Shown one piece after another: positions 8,741 to 18,712 of a stretch of DNA of 54,862 bases. A program made the translations under genes and the position numbers. This DNA comes from Treponema sp. (GTDB taxonomy: Bacteria; Spirochaetota; Spirochaetia; Treponematales; Breznakiellaceae). Below the pieces are notes generated by a model. That model was given only the letters and a program-made list of their open reading frames with translations, was not told where the DNA came from and searched no databases. The stretch's first letter is position 1. Each line of letters starts with the position of its first letter. The DNA lies in assembly GCA_031256635.1 (NCBI GenBank), contig JAIRQF010000088.1, positions 1-54,862 on the forward strand, read 5' to 3'.

Positions 8741-11700
8741 ATGCAAATAAATGAATTAAGAAGACAATGGGACGCAAACAGAGAAGCTTATAAATCAAAA
8801 GAAATAGGTTCTGGTGTCCATTCTTTTGTTAAAGAAATACTTAAATCATCTGAAATATTAAATTTATCAGAATTTGCTTCAAAAAAAGAGGCAATTCATG
8901 TTAATTTTTCTTTTATACATGATACGGAAGCAACAAAAAACGGCAGACCGGATTTTGTTTTATTTATTGATAATAATGTAATAATTCCTGTTGAATGCAA
9001 GTGTTATACAAAAATAGAAGAAGGCATAAATCAATTATTAAGATACCAGATAGACTATAATAAGCATTATGGCATATTAACTGATGGATATAGCTGGAGA
9101 TTTTACAGATCATCAAAATACACAATATTTACTATAGATGAAATATTTAACAATATTGAAGATTTTAAAATATATTGGAAAGAATATATAAAATCAGAAA
9201 ATTTTTATAAAGAATTATTCAATAATAATTATGAACTTTTTAATACTAAAATAATATTAAACGATAATAATAATAGGCCAATATTCTTTGACGATATAAC
9301 AAATTTAATAAGAATATTTAAAGTAAAAATGAAAAAAATAGGTGCGTTTGATGATTTATTTAATCAGGAAGAAAACGAAAAAATTGCATTGGAAACATCA
9401 TATGCATATTTAATTCAATTTATATTATTTAAAGTTCTTGTTGATAACAATTTTAAGAAAATCAATCAGGATTATGAAAAAATATTAATTAGAATAAAGA
9501 AAGCTATACAGGATAGTGATTTATATTCAATCATTACAAATGAGATAAAAAATATATCTGAATACATATCAAAAAATATATATAAACCATTTAAATATGA
9601 ACAAGAAATAATAAGTAAAAAACTGATCGATACATTACAGAAAACTCCTGATATAGAAGATATTGCGCCATGGTTAGATATAATTACATTTATTGACAAA
9701 TATGATTTTTCAAATATCAAAAATGAAATATTTGGTTTTATATATGAAAATTATTTAAAAGATTTATATGGTGATGAAAAAAAAGGACAATATTTTACTG
9801 ATCCCGCTGTCGTTAACTTAATGTTAAAAGAATTAGGTTATACTTCTGATAATATTAGGCCCTTGGATAAAAATGATCTTTCCATTATCGATCCTTCATG
9901 TGGTGCAGGTACATTCTTATACAGCGCAGTGAATGAAATTATTAATGCCTTTGATAATAATACTTTTGAAAATGCAAGAATAATAGAAAAATTGATTGAT
10001 TTTAATATTTTTGGGTTAGATATAGAGGAATTTCCACTTTTCCTGACAGAGATGAATATTATTATGAGAATGCTTCCCATAATAGTAAATGATAATTTTG
10101 AAAATCCTGTATATGATAAACTTAAAATATTTAAAACAAATGATAGCATTGCTGAATTCAGTGATGTTGGAATTTCAACAGACGAATCAAATTTATTCAG
10201 CCACCTAAAAGGAAACGCATTGGATTATCCTTCTTTTATGAGGAGCGAAAAAGATTTAAATGATATGCTTATTTCAATGCAGGATCATATGGGTATAAGA
10301 CAACGATTTGATTATGTTATCGGAAATCCACCATACATTTCATATCTTGAATGTTCAAAGAAAAATCTTAAATCATTTTCATTAATGAAAGATATGAATA
10401 ATAAATTAAAATTAAATAATATTTATAGTGTAAATTTACATAGTGTTCCAAATAACAGAAAAAAATATAGTCCACGACCAAATTTATTCTCATTTTTTAT
10501 AGCTTTAGGTTTTGCATTATTAAAAGATAATGGAAAAATATGTTATATAATACCACAAACAGTATTGGTTAATTCAGATTTAGATGTTATAAGATATTAT
10601 TTAGCAAATAATACAACAATAGAAAAAATAATAACTTTCAATGTAAAATTATTTGTTGGAAGGGGACTTAAACAAAACAAACCAGTATATACATCTTCAT
10701 TAATATTTATCGCCAGGAAGAATAAACCTAATATAAATCATATTATAGAATTAAAAAATTATATTTCTATTGAACAAGAAATTACTGATTTAGAATATTA
10801 TTTTAATAACACAAAAATATTTACTTCAACAATCAGGCAAACTGATCTATTAAATGATTTGCATAGCTGGAATTATTTATTATCAGATAAAATATTCATT
10901 TTTTTTAAAGATATATATAATAAAAATTCTGATATTTCAAAATATTATGAACATAGTCTTGCACAATTAAACTTTAACGCACAATTCTATTTTGATGGCA
11001 GTATTAATATTTTAAAAAAGAATATAACAGATAATCCTATAAATTCAAATGATTATAAAATTCCTCATTTAAAACATGGAAATATCTTTGCGTCAATATT
11101 AGGATATTATAGAAGTGATATAAAGATAAAAGAAGCACAAGGAAGTCAAGGATTAATAATTGCAAAACCAAAATATAAGATATTATGGAAGTATATAAAT
11201 TTTGATGGTTTTTATTTCTCAGATATTGATAATCTATTACCAATGTATCAGCAATATTGTATAGCTTCCGACAATAAAGATGAAATATTATATTTATATT
11301 CTATATTAACTTCAAAAATTAATATTGTTTATTTAAATAAAATGTTAAGAGTTGAAAATGAAGACAAATTAACATTTATTTTGGGGTTAACACCACTAAA
11401 AAAATTAATTAAAATACCGGTTATTAATGATAAAACTATGATGATAAAAAAGAAAATAATTTATTTAACAAACGAATATATAAATAACAACAAAATTAAA
11501 TTAGGTGATTTAATTGATTTTTCTAAAATAAAAATACAAAAATTTGATAAATTGTTATTAAAAAAAGATAAATTAACAATACAATTTGACAAAAGACTAA
11601 TGGAACTTCCATTTGACAAAAATAATTATGAAATAATTAAAAATGTAATTCAAATAATAAATAAAGAAGAACCACATTCTATTTCAATTTTAAAAAATTT

Positions 11701-11875
11701 CCTAGTAAAAAAAGATTTAACAAATATTTTCAATGAAATTAATGATTATATATTTATCATGTATTTTAATTTGAGTATCAGTAACGTAGATAATATGAAT
11801 GATATAAAGATAGTTATAAATAAAAATAAATATTACAAATATATAAATAACGAATATCATAATATATTAAATTAA
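8741..11875 (+). CDS. Type IIG-like restriction-modification protein (N-terminal PD-(D/E)xK-like nuclease, N6-adenine methyltransferase)
   Basis: PDFVLFIDNNVIIPVECKCY nuclease-like motif; GQYFTDPAVV, DPSCGAGTFLYSA, NPPYISY methyltransferase motifs; 1044 aa single chain; strikingly AT-rich. Confidence 0.85.
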   Translation: MQINELRRQWDANREAYKSKEIGSGVHSFVKEILKSSEILNLSEFASKKEAIHVNFSFIHDTEATKNGRPDFVLFIDNNVIIPVECKCYTKIEEGINQLLRYQIDYNKHYGILTDGYSWRFYRSSKYTIFTIDEIFNNIEDFKIYWKEYIKSENFYKELFNNNYELFNTKIILNDNNNRPIFFDDITNLIRIFKVKMKKIGAFDDLFNQEENEKIALETSYAYLIQFILFKVLVDNNFKKINQDYEKILIRIKKAIQDSDLYSIITNEIKNISEYISKNIYKPFKYEQEIISKKLIDTLQKTPDIEDIAPWLDIITFIDKYDFSNIKNEIFGFIYENYLKDLYGDEKKGQYFTDPAVVNLMLKELGYTSDNIRPLDKNDLSIIDPSCGAGTFLYSAVNEIINAFDNNTFENARIIEKLIDFNIFGLDIEEFPLFLTEMNIIMRMLPIIVNDNFENPVYDKLKIFKTNDSIAEFSDVGISTDESNLFSHLKGNALDYPSFMRSEKDLNDMLISMQDHMGIRQRFDYVIGNPPYISYLECSKKNLKSFSLMKDMNNKLKLNNIYSVNLHSVPNNRKKYSPRPNLFSFFIALGFALLKDNGKICYIIPQTVLVNSDLDVIRYYLANNTTIEKIITFNVKLFVGRGLKQNKPVYTSSLIFIARKNKPNINHIIELKNYISIEQEITDLEYYFNNTKIFTSTIRQTDLLNDLHSWNYLLSDKIFIFFKDIYNKNSDISKYYEHSLAQLNFNAQFYFDGSINILKKNITDNPINSNDYKIPHLKHGNIFASILGYYRSDIKIKEAQGSQGLIIAKPKYKILWKYINFDGFYFSDIDNLLPMYQQYCIASDNKDEILYLYSILTSKINIVYLNKMLRVENEDKLTFILGLTPLKKLIKIPVINDKTMMIKKKIIYLTNEYINNNKIKLGDLIDFSKIKIQKFDKLLLKKDKLTIQFDKRLMELPFDKNNYEIIKNVIQIINKEEPHSISILKNFLVKKDLTNIFNEINDYIFIMYFNLSISNVDNMNDIKIVINKNKYYKYINNEYHNILN

Positions 11876-11907
11876 AAAGGCTTATTAATAAAAAAGGAAA
11901 AATTAAC

Positions 11908-12282
11908 ATGATAAAAAAAATGCCGACACATTGCAGAGATGATACATGTTCATCATGTGTTATTGCCGGAGATTTTATTTTTCTGGCTCATCACGCTGGT
12001 CATAATGGCGAAAACGCCAATGATATTGTTGGTCAGGTTCGGGCAACATTCGAAAATTTAAAGCGTACTTTATCAACTGTAAACGCCGCATTGGATGATA
12101 TTGTTGAAATAAAATTTTACTTAAAGAATAAGAATGATTTTCGTAAAGGAGCGGATGTATTCAGGGAATATTTTACAAATGGCGCTCCTGCAAGAATGAC
12201 AATATTTACTGATTTTCTTGATGATAATTGTTTATGCATGATGGACGGAATTGCATACAAACAAAGAAGTATAAATATTTAA
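11908..12282 (+). CDS. RidA/YjgF family protein
   Basis: QVRATFENLKRTLSTVNAALDDIVEIKFYL...FREYFTNGAPARMTIF typical of the Rid family. Confidence 0.85.
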   Translation: MIKKMPTHCRDDTCSSCVIAGDFIFLAHHAGHNGENANDIVGQVRATFENLKRTLSTVNAALDDIVEIKFYLKNKNDFRKGADVFREYFTNGAPARMTIFTDFLDDNCLCMMDGIAYKQRSINI

Positions 12283-12300
12283 AATAAAAATATACGGTGA

Positions 12301-13683
12301 TTATCCCTCTTCCTTCGCAAGGTCTCCTCTTCCGCGCAAATCGCTGAGTATCTGCGCGTGAAATTTCGCGTCAATTTTAAACTTCATCCGGTAAATAATG
12401 TAGCTTACAATTATACACAGCATTGGGAGAATCAGCATCGCGGCTTTCATAAGGAGTATACCTTCAGGCGCGATGTCGGTGGCATCGCTTGCGGTATTAA
12501 TGCCTGAGATGATTACAACAGCGGCGACTATCCCGCTTCCGACCGCGCCGCCCATTTTATTAATCAGCGGCTGGATAGAGAAGGAAATACTGTCGTTTCG
12601 CTTGCCGAGTTTCCAGTGCCCGTAGTCAACGGAGTCTGCAAGGAACATCAGCATTAAAAGCTGAATAAAAGACTGCCCGAAAAAAATAAGAACACCGGCT
12701 ATGCCGATAAAGATCATCGTAGTAACGGGAGCAGTAAAAAAAATAATATAGCCTGTAACAATCGAAACGATGGCGCCGGTGTAGAGGGTTTTCCGGTTAA
12801 ATTTTTTGCTGAACAGCGGAAAAACCGAGAGGGCTGTCAGCTGTGATATTCCAAGAATGGCGGCAAAGGCTGAGTACATTCCTTCATCACCGTACACATA
12901 TTTGAAAAAATAAACACCGAATGATGTGGTTGTCATATAACCAATCATGAACAACGACATTGAAACTGCGGTAATAAAAAGCTGATCGTTTTTATAGATA
13001 ATACCAAACAGTTCACGGATTGGAGTGCCCTGCTTTTTGTTTATGATAACGCCGGTTTCTTTTACTCCGAAAATTGTAACGCAAAGTCCCATCGCCATAA
13101 ATACTGATATTAAAATAGAGAAAATAAAAAAGCCAATCTGAGGAGAGCCGAATTTTTCTCCCAATAATCCTGTCAGCGGCAATATCGCGACAACTACGAA
13201 GAAGAGACCGATGTTCGCGAAGATACGGGCAAGGGCTCCAATCTTTTCGCGCTCTTTCTGATTAACGCTTAAAACGGGAAGCATTGACCAATAGGAAATA
13301 TCATGGAGCGTATAACTTATGCCCCACATAAAATAAAAGATCGCAAATACGACAATAAACGCGCTGCCCTGAAGGTTGAAACCGGAAAAAAGAAGAATTG
13401 TAAATACAGGAGATAGAACCGCGCCCGCTGTCAGCCACGGTTTAAATTTTCCCCAGCGCGTGTTTGTATTGTCAACAATAAATCCCATAAGGGGATCGGT
13501 CAGGGCGTCGAATATACGCGCGATAAAAATAATTCCCGTTATCCACCACATTGTGCTGTCGGGAAGATCCAGAACTTCAGTAAGATATACAATTAAAAAC
13601 ATGCTGACGATGGCGTAAACCATGTCCCTGCCAATAGTACCCAGAGAGAAAGTTATCCGGTTACGGACAGACGCGTTTTCCAT
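12301..13683 (-). CDS. GPH-family (MelB-like) sugar:cation symporter, MFS
   Basis: DALTDPLMGFIVDNTNTRWGKFKPWL is the GPH signature; 12-TM pattern. Confidence 0.9.
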   Translation of the reverse strand: MENASVRNRITFSLGTIGRDMVYAIVSMFLIVYLTEVLDLPDSTMWWITGIIFIARIFDALTDPLMGFIVDNTNTRWGKFKPWLTAGAVLSPVFTILLFSGFNLQGSAFIVVFAIFYFMWGISYTLHDISYWSMLPVLSVNQKEREKIGALARIFANIGLFFVVVAILPLTGLLGEKFGSPQIGFFIFSILISVFMAMGLCVTIFGVKETGVIINKKQGTPIRELFGIIYKNDQLFITAVSMSLFMIGYMTTTSFGVYFFKYVYGDEGMYSAFAAILGISQLTALSVFPLFSKKFNRKTLYTGAIVSIVTGYIIFFTAPVTTMIFIGIAGVLIFFGQSFIQLLMLMFLADSVDYGHWKLGKRNDSISFSIQPLINKMGGAVGSGIVAAVVIISGINTASDATDIAPEGILLMKAAMLILPMLCIIVSYIIYRMKFKIDAKFHAQILSDLRGRGDLAKEEG

Positions 13684-13701
13684 GCGGAATTATATCACAA
13701 A

Positions 13702-14931
13702 TTAATACCTGTTATCAAACACCCGCGTTGATTTCTTCTCGCTGCGAGGCAGCTCGCCCATGCCTACTGCTTTCGCTTTGGGAGTAAGGCCTATTCTCAG
13801 TTTAAACTCATGTTCGACTGTTTTTTCCAGCGCGGACGCATGAGCGTCCAAATCAAGTTTTGTTTCAAAGTAAAGAGTGAGTATGTCTTTGCCGTTCAGA
13901 TGATCGATCATGATTTGGTACTCGCTTGAAACGCCGTCAATTGCGGCAAGAAGTTCGTCTACTCTGCTTGGATAAATAATCGCGCCGCGAACCTTGACCA
14001 TGTCATCAGAGCGCCCTATGATTCTGTCGATCCTTGGATACTCGCGTCCGCATGCGCACTTGCCGGGTATCGCTCTTGTAAGATCATGCGTTCTGTAACG
14101 GATTAAAGGCGCACCTTCTTTTTGCAATGTTGTAATTACAATCTCGCCTGTTTCGCCTTCGGGTACAGGCATGCCGGTCTTTGGATCGATGATTTCGTAG
14201 TAAAGGTAATCAGTCCACATGTGCATTCCGCTGTTATGAATGCAATCAATGCCGATACCTGGTCCGTAAATTTCAGTCAATCCGTAAATGTCATACAGCT
14301 CAACGCCGAGTTCTCCTGCAATGCGCTGGCGCATCTTGTCTCCCCATCTTTCAGATCCTATGACGCCTTTTCTCAAATGAATCTTGTCACGCACTCCCCT
14401 CTTTTCAATTTCTTCGGCAAGTAAAAGCGCGTAAGAAGATGTCGCGCATATGACTGTTGATTTTAAATCGATCATCATTTTGATTTGCTTGTCTGTGTTT
14501 CCGGGTCCCATCGGAATCGCGAACGCTCCAAGCAGTTCAGCTCCCGCCTGAAATCCTATACCTGCCGTCCACAAACCGTAGCCCGGCGTTATATGAATAC
14601 GATCGAGATTATTACAGCCTGCAGTTTCATAACACCGCCTGAACATGATAGCCCAGTCTTGTACATCTTTTTTTGTGTAGGGAATAATTACCGGCGTACC
14701 TGTAGTCCCTGATGATGAATGAACGCGCACGATCTCTTCATCGGGAACAGCCTGAAGCCCAAGCGGGTAAGAATGGCGGAGATCTTCCTTGTCGGTAAAA
14801 GGCAGTTTTACAAAATCATCAATGGATTTAATGTCATTTATATTAATACCGGAAAAATGTTTATTATAAAAAACGCTTTTCATCGCATGATGAATTGATT
14901 TTTTTATTTTGTCCAAAGTAATCATTTGCAT
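13702..14931 (-). CDS. paaK: Phenylacetate-CoA ligase family protein
   Basis: VHSSSGTTGTPVIIPYTKKD, YGLTEIYGPG, IIGRSDDMVKVRGAIIYP. Confidence 0.9.
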   Translation of the reverse strand: MQMITLDKIKKSIHHAMKSVFYNKHFSGININDIKSIDDFVKLPFTDKEDLRHSYPLGLQAVPDEEIVRVHSSSGTTGTPVIIPYTKKDVQDWAIMFRRCYETAGCNNLDRIHITPGYGLWTAGIGFQAGAELLGAFAIPMGPGNTDKQIKMMIDLKSTVICATSSYALLLAEEIEKRGVRDKIHLRKGVIGSERWGDKMRQRIAGELGVELYDIYGLTEIYGPGIGIDCIHNSGMHMWTDYLYYEIIDPKTGMPVPEGETGEIVITTLQKEGAPLIRYRTHDLTRAIPGKCACGREYPRIDRIIGRSDDMVKVRGAIIYPSRVDELLAAIDGVSSEYQIMIDHLNGKDILTLYFETKLDLDAHASALEKTVEHEFKLRIGLTPKAKAVGMGELPRSEKKSTRVFDNRY

Positions 14932-15473
14932 GTTTTTCTTCCCATCTGAAAAGCGTTTAAGTTCATTTCCAATATACGCTGCGAGAGATTTTCTTTCAAT
15001 ACATCTTCAAGCGTTTGCGCGTCAAATGGGAATATTCCGCTCTGTACAGCCGCTCCCAAAAGAAAAACATTCAATGTTTTAGTATTAAATCCGCTGTCAA
15101 GGCAGTCCGCGGTTATTAACCTGTTAACTTTTGATTTAAGATAGTTCATAAAAACTGCCGCTTCATACGCCGGGTTTACAGGGTTGCCGCACATAATAAC
15201 AGCGCCGTCTTTATTTAAATAATGAAGCTGACGCACAGCTTCAGCGCATTCAAAAGCGATAAGCGCGTCCGCTTTTCCCAGTGGAATCAGCGGAGAGAAA
15301 ATATTTTCTCCTATACGGACATGGCCGAACACAGTTCCGCCGCGCTGAGCCATGCCGATAGTTTCTGTAGTGCGTACATTAAAACCTTTTTTCATTGCCG
15401 CTGCCGCGATTAATTTTGACGCCAGCACAGTTCCCTGCCCTCCGACTCCGGCAATTATCAAATTAAATAACAT
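14922..15473 (-). CDS. iorB: Indolepyruvate oxidoreductase subunit beta
   Basis: NLIIAGVGGQGTVLASKLIA, MAQRGGTVFGHVRIG. Start moved from 15500 to ATG 15473 (MLFNLIIAG), which overlaps the iorA stop. Confidence 0.88.
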   Translation of the reverse strand: MLFNLIIAGVGGQGTVLASKLIAAAAMKKGFNVRTTETIGMAQRGGTVFGHVRIGENIFSPLIPLGKADALIAFECAEAVRQLHYLNKDGAVIMCGNPVNPAYEAAVFMNYLKSKVNRLITADCLDSGFNTKTLNVFLLGAAVQSGIFPFDAQTLEDVLKENLSQRILEMNLNAFQMGRKTCK

Positions 15474-17337
15474 GCATCGCTCCGGCCGGACACAGATCAA
15501 TACACAAGCCGCATCCTGTACAAAGCGAGGAATTTATTACGACTTTTGTGTCCGCAAGACTCATGGCTGGACAGCCAAGTTTTCTGACGCATGCGGCGCA
15601 TCCTGTGCATTTATCCGCATTAATTTCAATTTTTACCGCTCTCTGATCCCCGGCGGATGATCCCTTTATATTGACGCATGGCGCTTCAAATAAAAGCACC
15701 CGCACTCCTTTCATTTGCATTAAACTGCAAACCGCTTCCTTAGATTTTTTCTGATTAAACGGATTTACTTTTACAATTGCCGAAACGCCGATAGCTGTCA
15801 CAATTTTTTCGATACTGATTTTATCCGGCCTGGTGTTCATCATTGTAATGCCCATTCCCGGATGCGGCTGGTTTCCAGTCATCGCGGTTGTCGAGTTATC
15901 AAGAATGACAACGATTATATCGCTCTGGTTATAAACAGCGTTTATTATTCCTGTAATGCCTGAATGGAAAAAAGTAGAATCCCCGATAAAAGCGAAATGC
16001 GCAGTGTCAGGCTCAATACGCTGCAGTCCCTGCGCGACAGTGATGCCGGCGCCCATACATAAACATGTGTCTACCATATTGAGCGGCTCGGCGTTTCCAA
16101 GCGTATAACAGCCGATGTCGCCTGAAAAAACCGCGCGTTTTCCATTAGCACGCTGCGACGCTTCTTTAACCGCGAAAAAAGACGCGCGGTGCGGACATCC
16201 CGCGCACAGCACAGGAGGACGGACAGGAAGAGAAGGGATCGTTGAATGAGAAGAAGCAGGAGAACCGGCCGTTACTGGTTCAGAGTTACCGGAATTATCA
16301 AAGAAAACCTTTATCGCTTTCATAATAGTATCCGGGGAGTTTTCTCCTGCGATTTGAATGTGACCGCTTCCCTTGCCGAATATCTTTACATTAAGGTGAT
16401 GCGTTCCGCAAAGGCGAAGGAGTTCGTTTTCTATTACAGGATCAAGTTCTTCGATTACAAGTACCTCATCAAGTTCCTGTAAAAATCTAAGCGCGAGTTT
16501 TTCAGGGAAAGGGTATGTAGATATTTTCAGAAGTTTGCATTTTATATTTTCTTTGTCTTCTTCGCATGTTGCTTCAGTATATAACACTTCAAGCGTATAG
16601 GCGTAACTGACTCCTCCGGATACAATCCCCTTACTGATTGCGCACGGCTCAGGGGTGATGTTTATAACGGAATTATATCTGTAATCAGAAAACTCTTCGC
16701 TCATCGCTTTAAGGTTTTCTGTCATTTTAAATTTATTGGCGTATGCAAGCCGCGGGAAAATTACCCAGCCGGGATCTTTTATAAATCCGCCGGGTTTAAT
16801 TTTCGGAAGGTTATCAAGGATTTCAACGGAAGCGCAGCTGTGGCAGACGCGCGTTGTTGGACGGAACAACACAGGAGAACCGTATTTTTCCGAATGAGCG
16901 AACGCGTCCGCAATCATTGTGTACGCTTCTTCCGGCGTGGACGGATCGAACAGCGCGACTTTCGCGTGTTTTGAAAAATAGCGGGTATCCTGCTCTGTCT
17001 GCGAAGAAATCGGTCCCGGATCGTCGGCGGCAACTATTACCATTCCGCCTTTTACGCCAAGATACGCAAGGCTCATCAGCGGATCGGACGCAACGTTAAG
17101 GCCGACCTGTTTCATCGTTACCATAACGCGCGCGCCGGCGAACGCGGCGCCGGCCGCGGCTTCAAGCGCCGCTTTTTCATTAACAGACCACTCAACATAT
17201 ATGCTGCCGTCATTATGCTTTGCCACGGTCTCTAGCACTTCCGTAGAAGGAGTGCCGGGGTAACCTGTGACAAAACTTACACCTGAGCGAATCGCGCCAA
17301 GGGCAATTGCTTCATTGCCCATTAAAAGGCGTTTCAT
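15463..17337 (-). CDS. iorA: Indolepyruvate ferredoxin oxidoreductase subunit alpha
   Basis: GNEAIALGAIRSGVSFVTGYPGTPSTEV; ThDP region GDIGCYTLG...FIGDSTFFHSGITG; C-terminal 2x[4Fe-4S] CTGCAACVRKLGCP / CTGCGLCIDLCP. Confidence 0.93.
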   Translation of the reverse strand: MKRLLMGNEAIALGAIRSGVSFVTGYPGTPSTEVLETVAKHNDGSIYVEWSVNEKAALEAAAGAAFAGARVMVTMKQVGLNVASDPLMSLAYLGVKGGMVIVAADDPGPISSQTEQDTRYFSKHAKVALFDPSTPEEAYTMIADAFAHSEKYGSPVLFRPTTRVCHSCASVEILDNLPKIKPGGFIKDPGWVIFPRLAYANKFKMTENLKAMSEEFSDYRYNSVINITPEPCAISKGIVSGGVSYAYTLEVLYTEATCEEDKENIKCKLLKISTYPFPEKLALRFLQELDEVLVIEELDPVIENELLRLCGTHHLNVKIFGKGSGHIQIAGENSPDTIMKAIKVFFDNSGNSEPVTAGSPASSHSTIPSLPVRPPVLCAGCPHRASFFAVKEASQRANGKRAVFSGDIGCYTLGNAEPLNMVDTCLCMGAGITVAQGLQRIEPDTAHFAFIGDSTFFHSGITGIINAVYNQSDIIVVILDNSTTAMTGNQPHPGMGITMMNTRPDKISIEKIVTAIGVSAIVKVNPFNQKKSKEAVCSLMQMKGVRVLLFEAPCVNIKGSSAGDQRAVKIEINADKCTGCAACVRKLGCPAMSLADTKVVINSSLCTGCGLCIDLCPAGAMHVI

Positions 17338-17342
17338 TCATT

Positions 17343-18560
17343 TTAATCCTTTGCTTTTTTTGAATTGATAATTTTTAGAATAACAATAAGAACAGCTCCA
17401 AGAGCGGCAAGAACACCGAGTATCAAAAATTTTGTGATCTGATTTTCAATTTGATTTACAATGACAGGGAATAAAAGCGCGGAAAGCATAAACCCGATCA
17501 TTACAGCGCCGTAGTTGGAACCGATATTTTTAATTCCGAAATTCTCCGATGTCAGAACCGGATAAAGCCCTGAATACCCGCCGTAACAAAACGCGACAAA
17601 GGCGATTATTACAATCAGCGGAATACCCTGGGCAAAGCAAAGCCCGAATGCACCCAGAGCTGTTACCGACAAGATGATGATGTCAGCGCCTTCCCTTCCA
17701 ATCTTGTCAGAAAGAAGCGGCGCGCCAAGCCTGCCAAGCGCGTTCGCGATGCCAACAAACATAACAAGGTATGTCGCGAATGATTCCATTCCCCTGCTGT
17801 CAGCCAAATCTTTAAGATCCGGATTGATGATAAAGAAAACTGATGTGCCGAACATCAGCGACAGCGCTATTAAATAAAAACGCGGCGTCTTTATCATTTC
17901 AAGCGTTGTGTACTGTCTTCCCTTAAGAACGGCAGGAGCGGCGTTTGGAATTTGTTCGGGTGTTTTTATAAAACTGAACAATAAAAGCACAGCGGCCGCG
18001 AAGACGCCCGCTAAAATAAAGAAGGTATAATTAATGTTGGATTTAAAAATATTGTTCAGCATTGTAACAAGCGGAGCGAAAATCACGGTAGAAAGCCCGA
18101 ACGCGCAGACTGATATGCCTGTGGCGAATCCCCTGTTTTTTGGAAACCACTTCTGCGCGGCGGTAATAATTGAGTTATACGCAACTCCCACGCCAAAACC
18201 GCCAATCACGCCGTAAAACAGGTATATAAGGAATACAGGCGCGACATTCTGGGGAATAAGCGCGGTAAAGAACATTCCCAGCGCGACCATAATCCCGCCT
18301 GCTAAAACCAAAATACGGACGCTGTATTTACTCTGGGCTTTTCCTCCCGCGAGTATCCCAATAACAAAAAAACAGAGCATGAACGAAGCTGTAAGCCCGA
18401 CATCAGGAGGAGCCCAGCCGTAATACGCGCTGACAGGATTTTTAAAAACGCTCCAGACATAAATAATTCCGAGAAAAAGCTGAAGACACGCTCCGGCGGA
18501 CAGTACCTTTAAACCTTGTTTGTTTTCTGTAATTGCAGACATAAAAACTCTCCTGATCAA
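17343..18560 (-). CDS. MFS transporter, oxalate/formate antiporter (OFA/OxlT)-like
   Basis: LQLFLGIIYVWSVFKNPVSAYYGW, 12-TM pattern. ATG at 18542 (MSAITENKQG) is an alternative start. Confidence 0.8.
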   Translation of the reverse strand: MIRRVFMSAITENKQGLKVLSAGACLQLFLGIIYVWSVFKNPVSAYYGWAPPDVGLTASFMLCFFVIGILAGGKAQSKYSVRILVLAGGIMVALGMFFTALIPQNVAPVFLIYLFYGVIGGFGVGVAYNSIITAAQKWFPKNRGFATGISVCAFGLSTVIFAPLVTMLNNIFKSNINYTFFILAGVFAAAVLLLFSFIKTPEQIPNAAPAVLKGRQYTTLEMIKTPRFYLIALSLMFGTSVFFIINPDLKDLADSRGMESFATYLVMFVGIANALGRLGAPLLSDKIGREGADIIILSVTALGAFGLCFAQGIPLIVIIAFVAFCYGGYSGLYPVLTSENFGIKNIGSNYGAVMIGFMLSALLFPVIVNQIENQITKFLILGVLAALGAVLIVILKIINSKKAKD

Positions 18561-18636
18561 TAATATTGTAGTTGTTCAGAAACTGAAGTTTCCGAATAAT
18601 TCTAATATATAAAAAATAAAAAAGAATGGCTATATA

Positions 18637-18674
18637 TAGTTTGTCTATAATGTGTCCACATTATAGACAAACTA
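18637..18674. repeat. Perfect inverted repeat, 18-bp arms, 2-nt centre
   Basis: TAGTTTGTCTATAATGTG-TC-CACATTATAGACAAACTA read directly. Confidence 0.9.
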
Positions 18675-18694
18675 CCTTAGAATATAAATAAGGT

Positions 18695-18712
18695 GTTAGA
18701 TTAAAATCTAAC
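18695..18712. repeat. Perfect 8-bp-arm inverted repeat overlapping the stop of the acyltransferase gene
   Basis: GTTAGATT-AA-AATCTAAC read directly. Confidence 0.7.

Noticed and set aside
9777-9784. A8 run inside the type IIG-like gene as a phase-variation tract
   Set aside because: It encodes an in-frame DEKKGQYF motif and A8 is unremarkable in such AT-rich sequence; the frame is intact.
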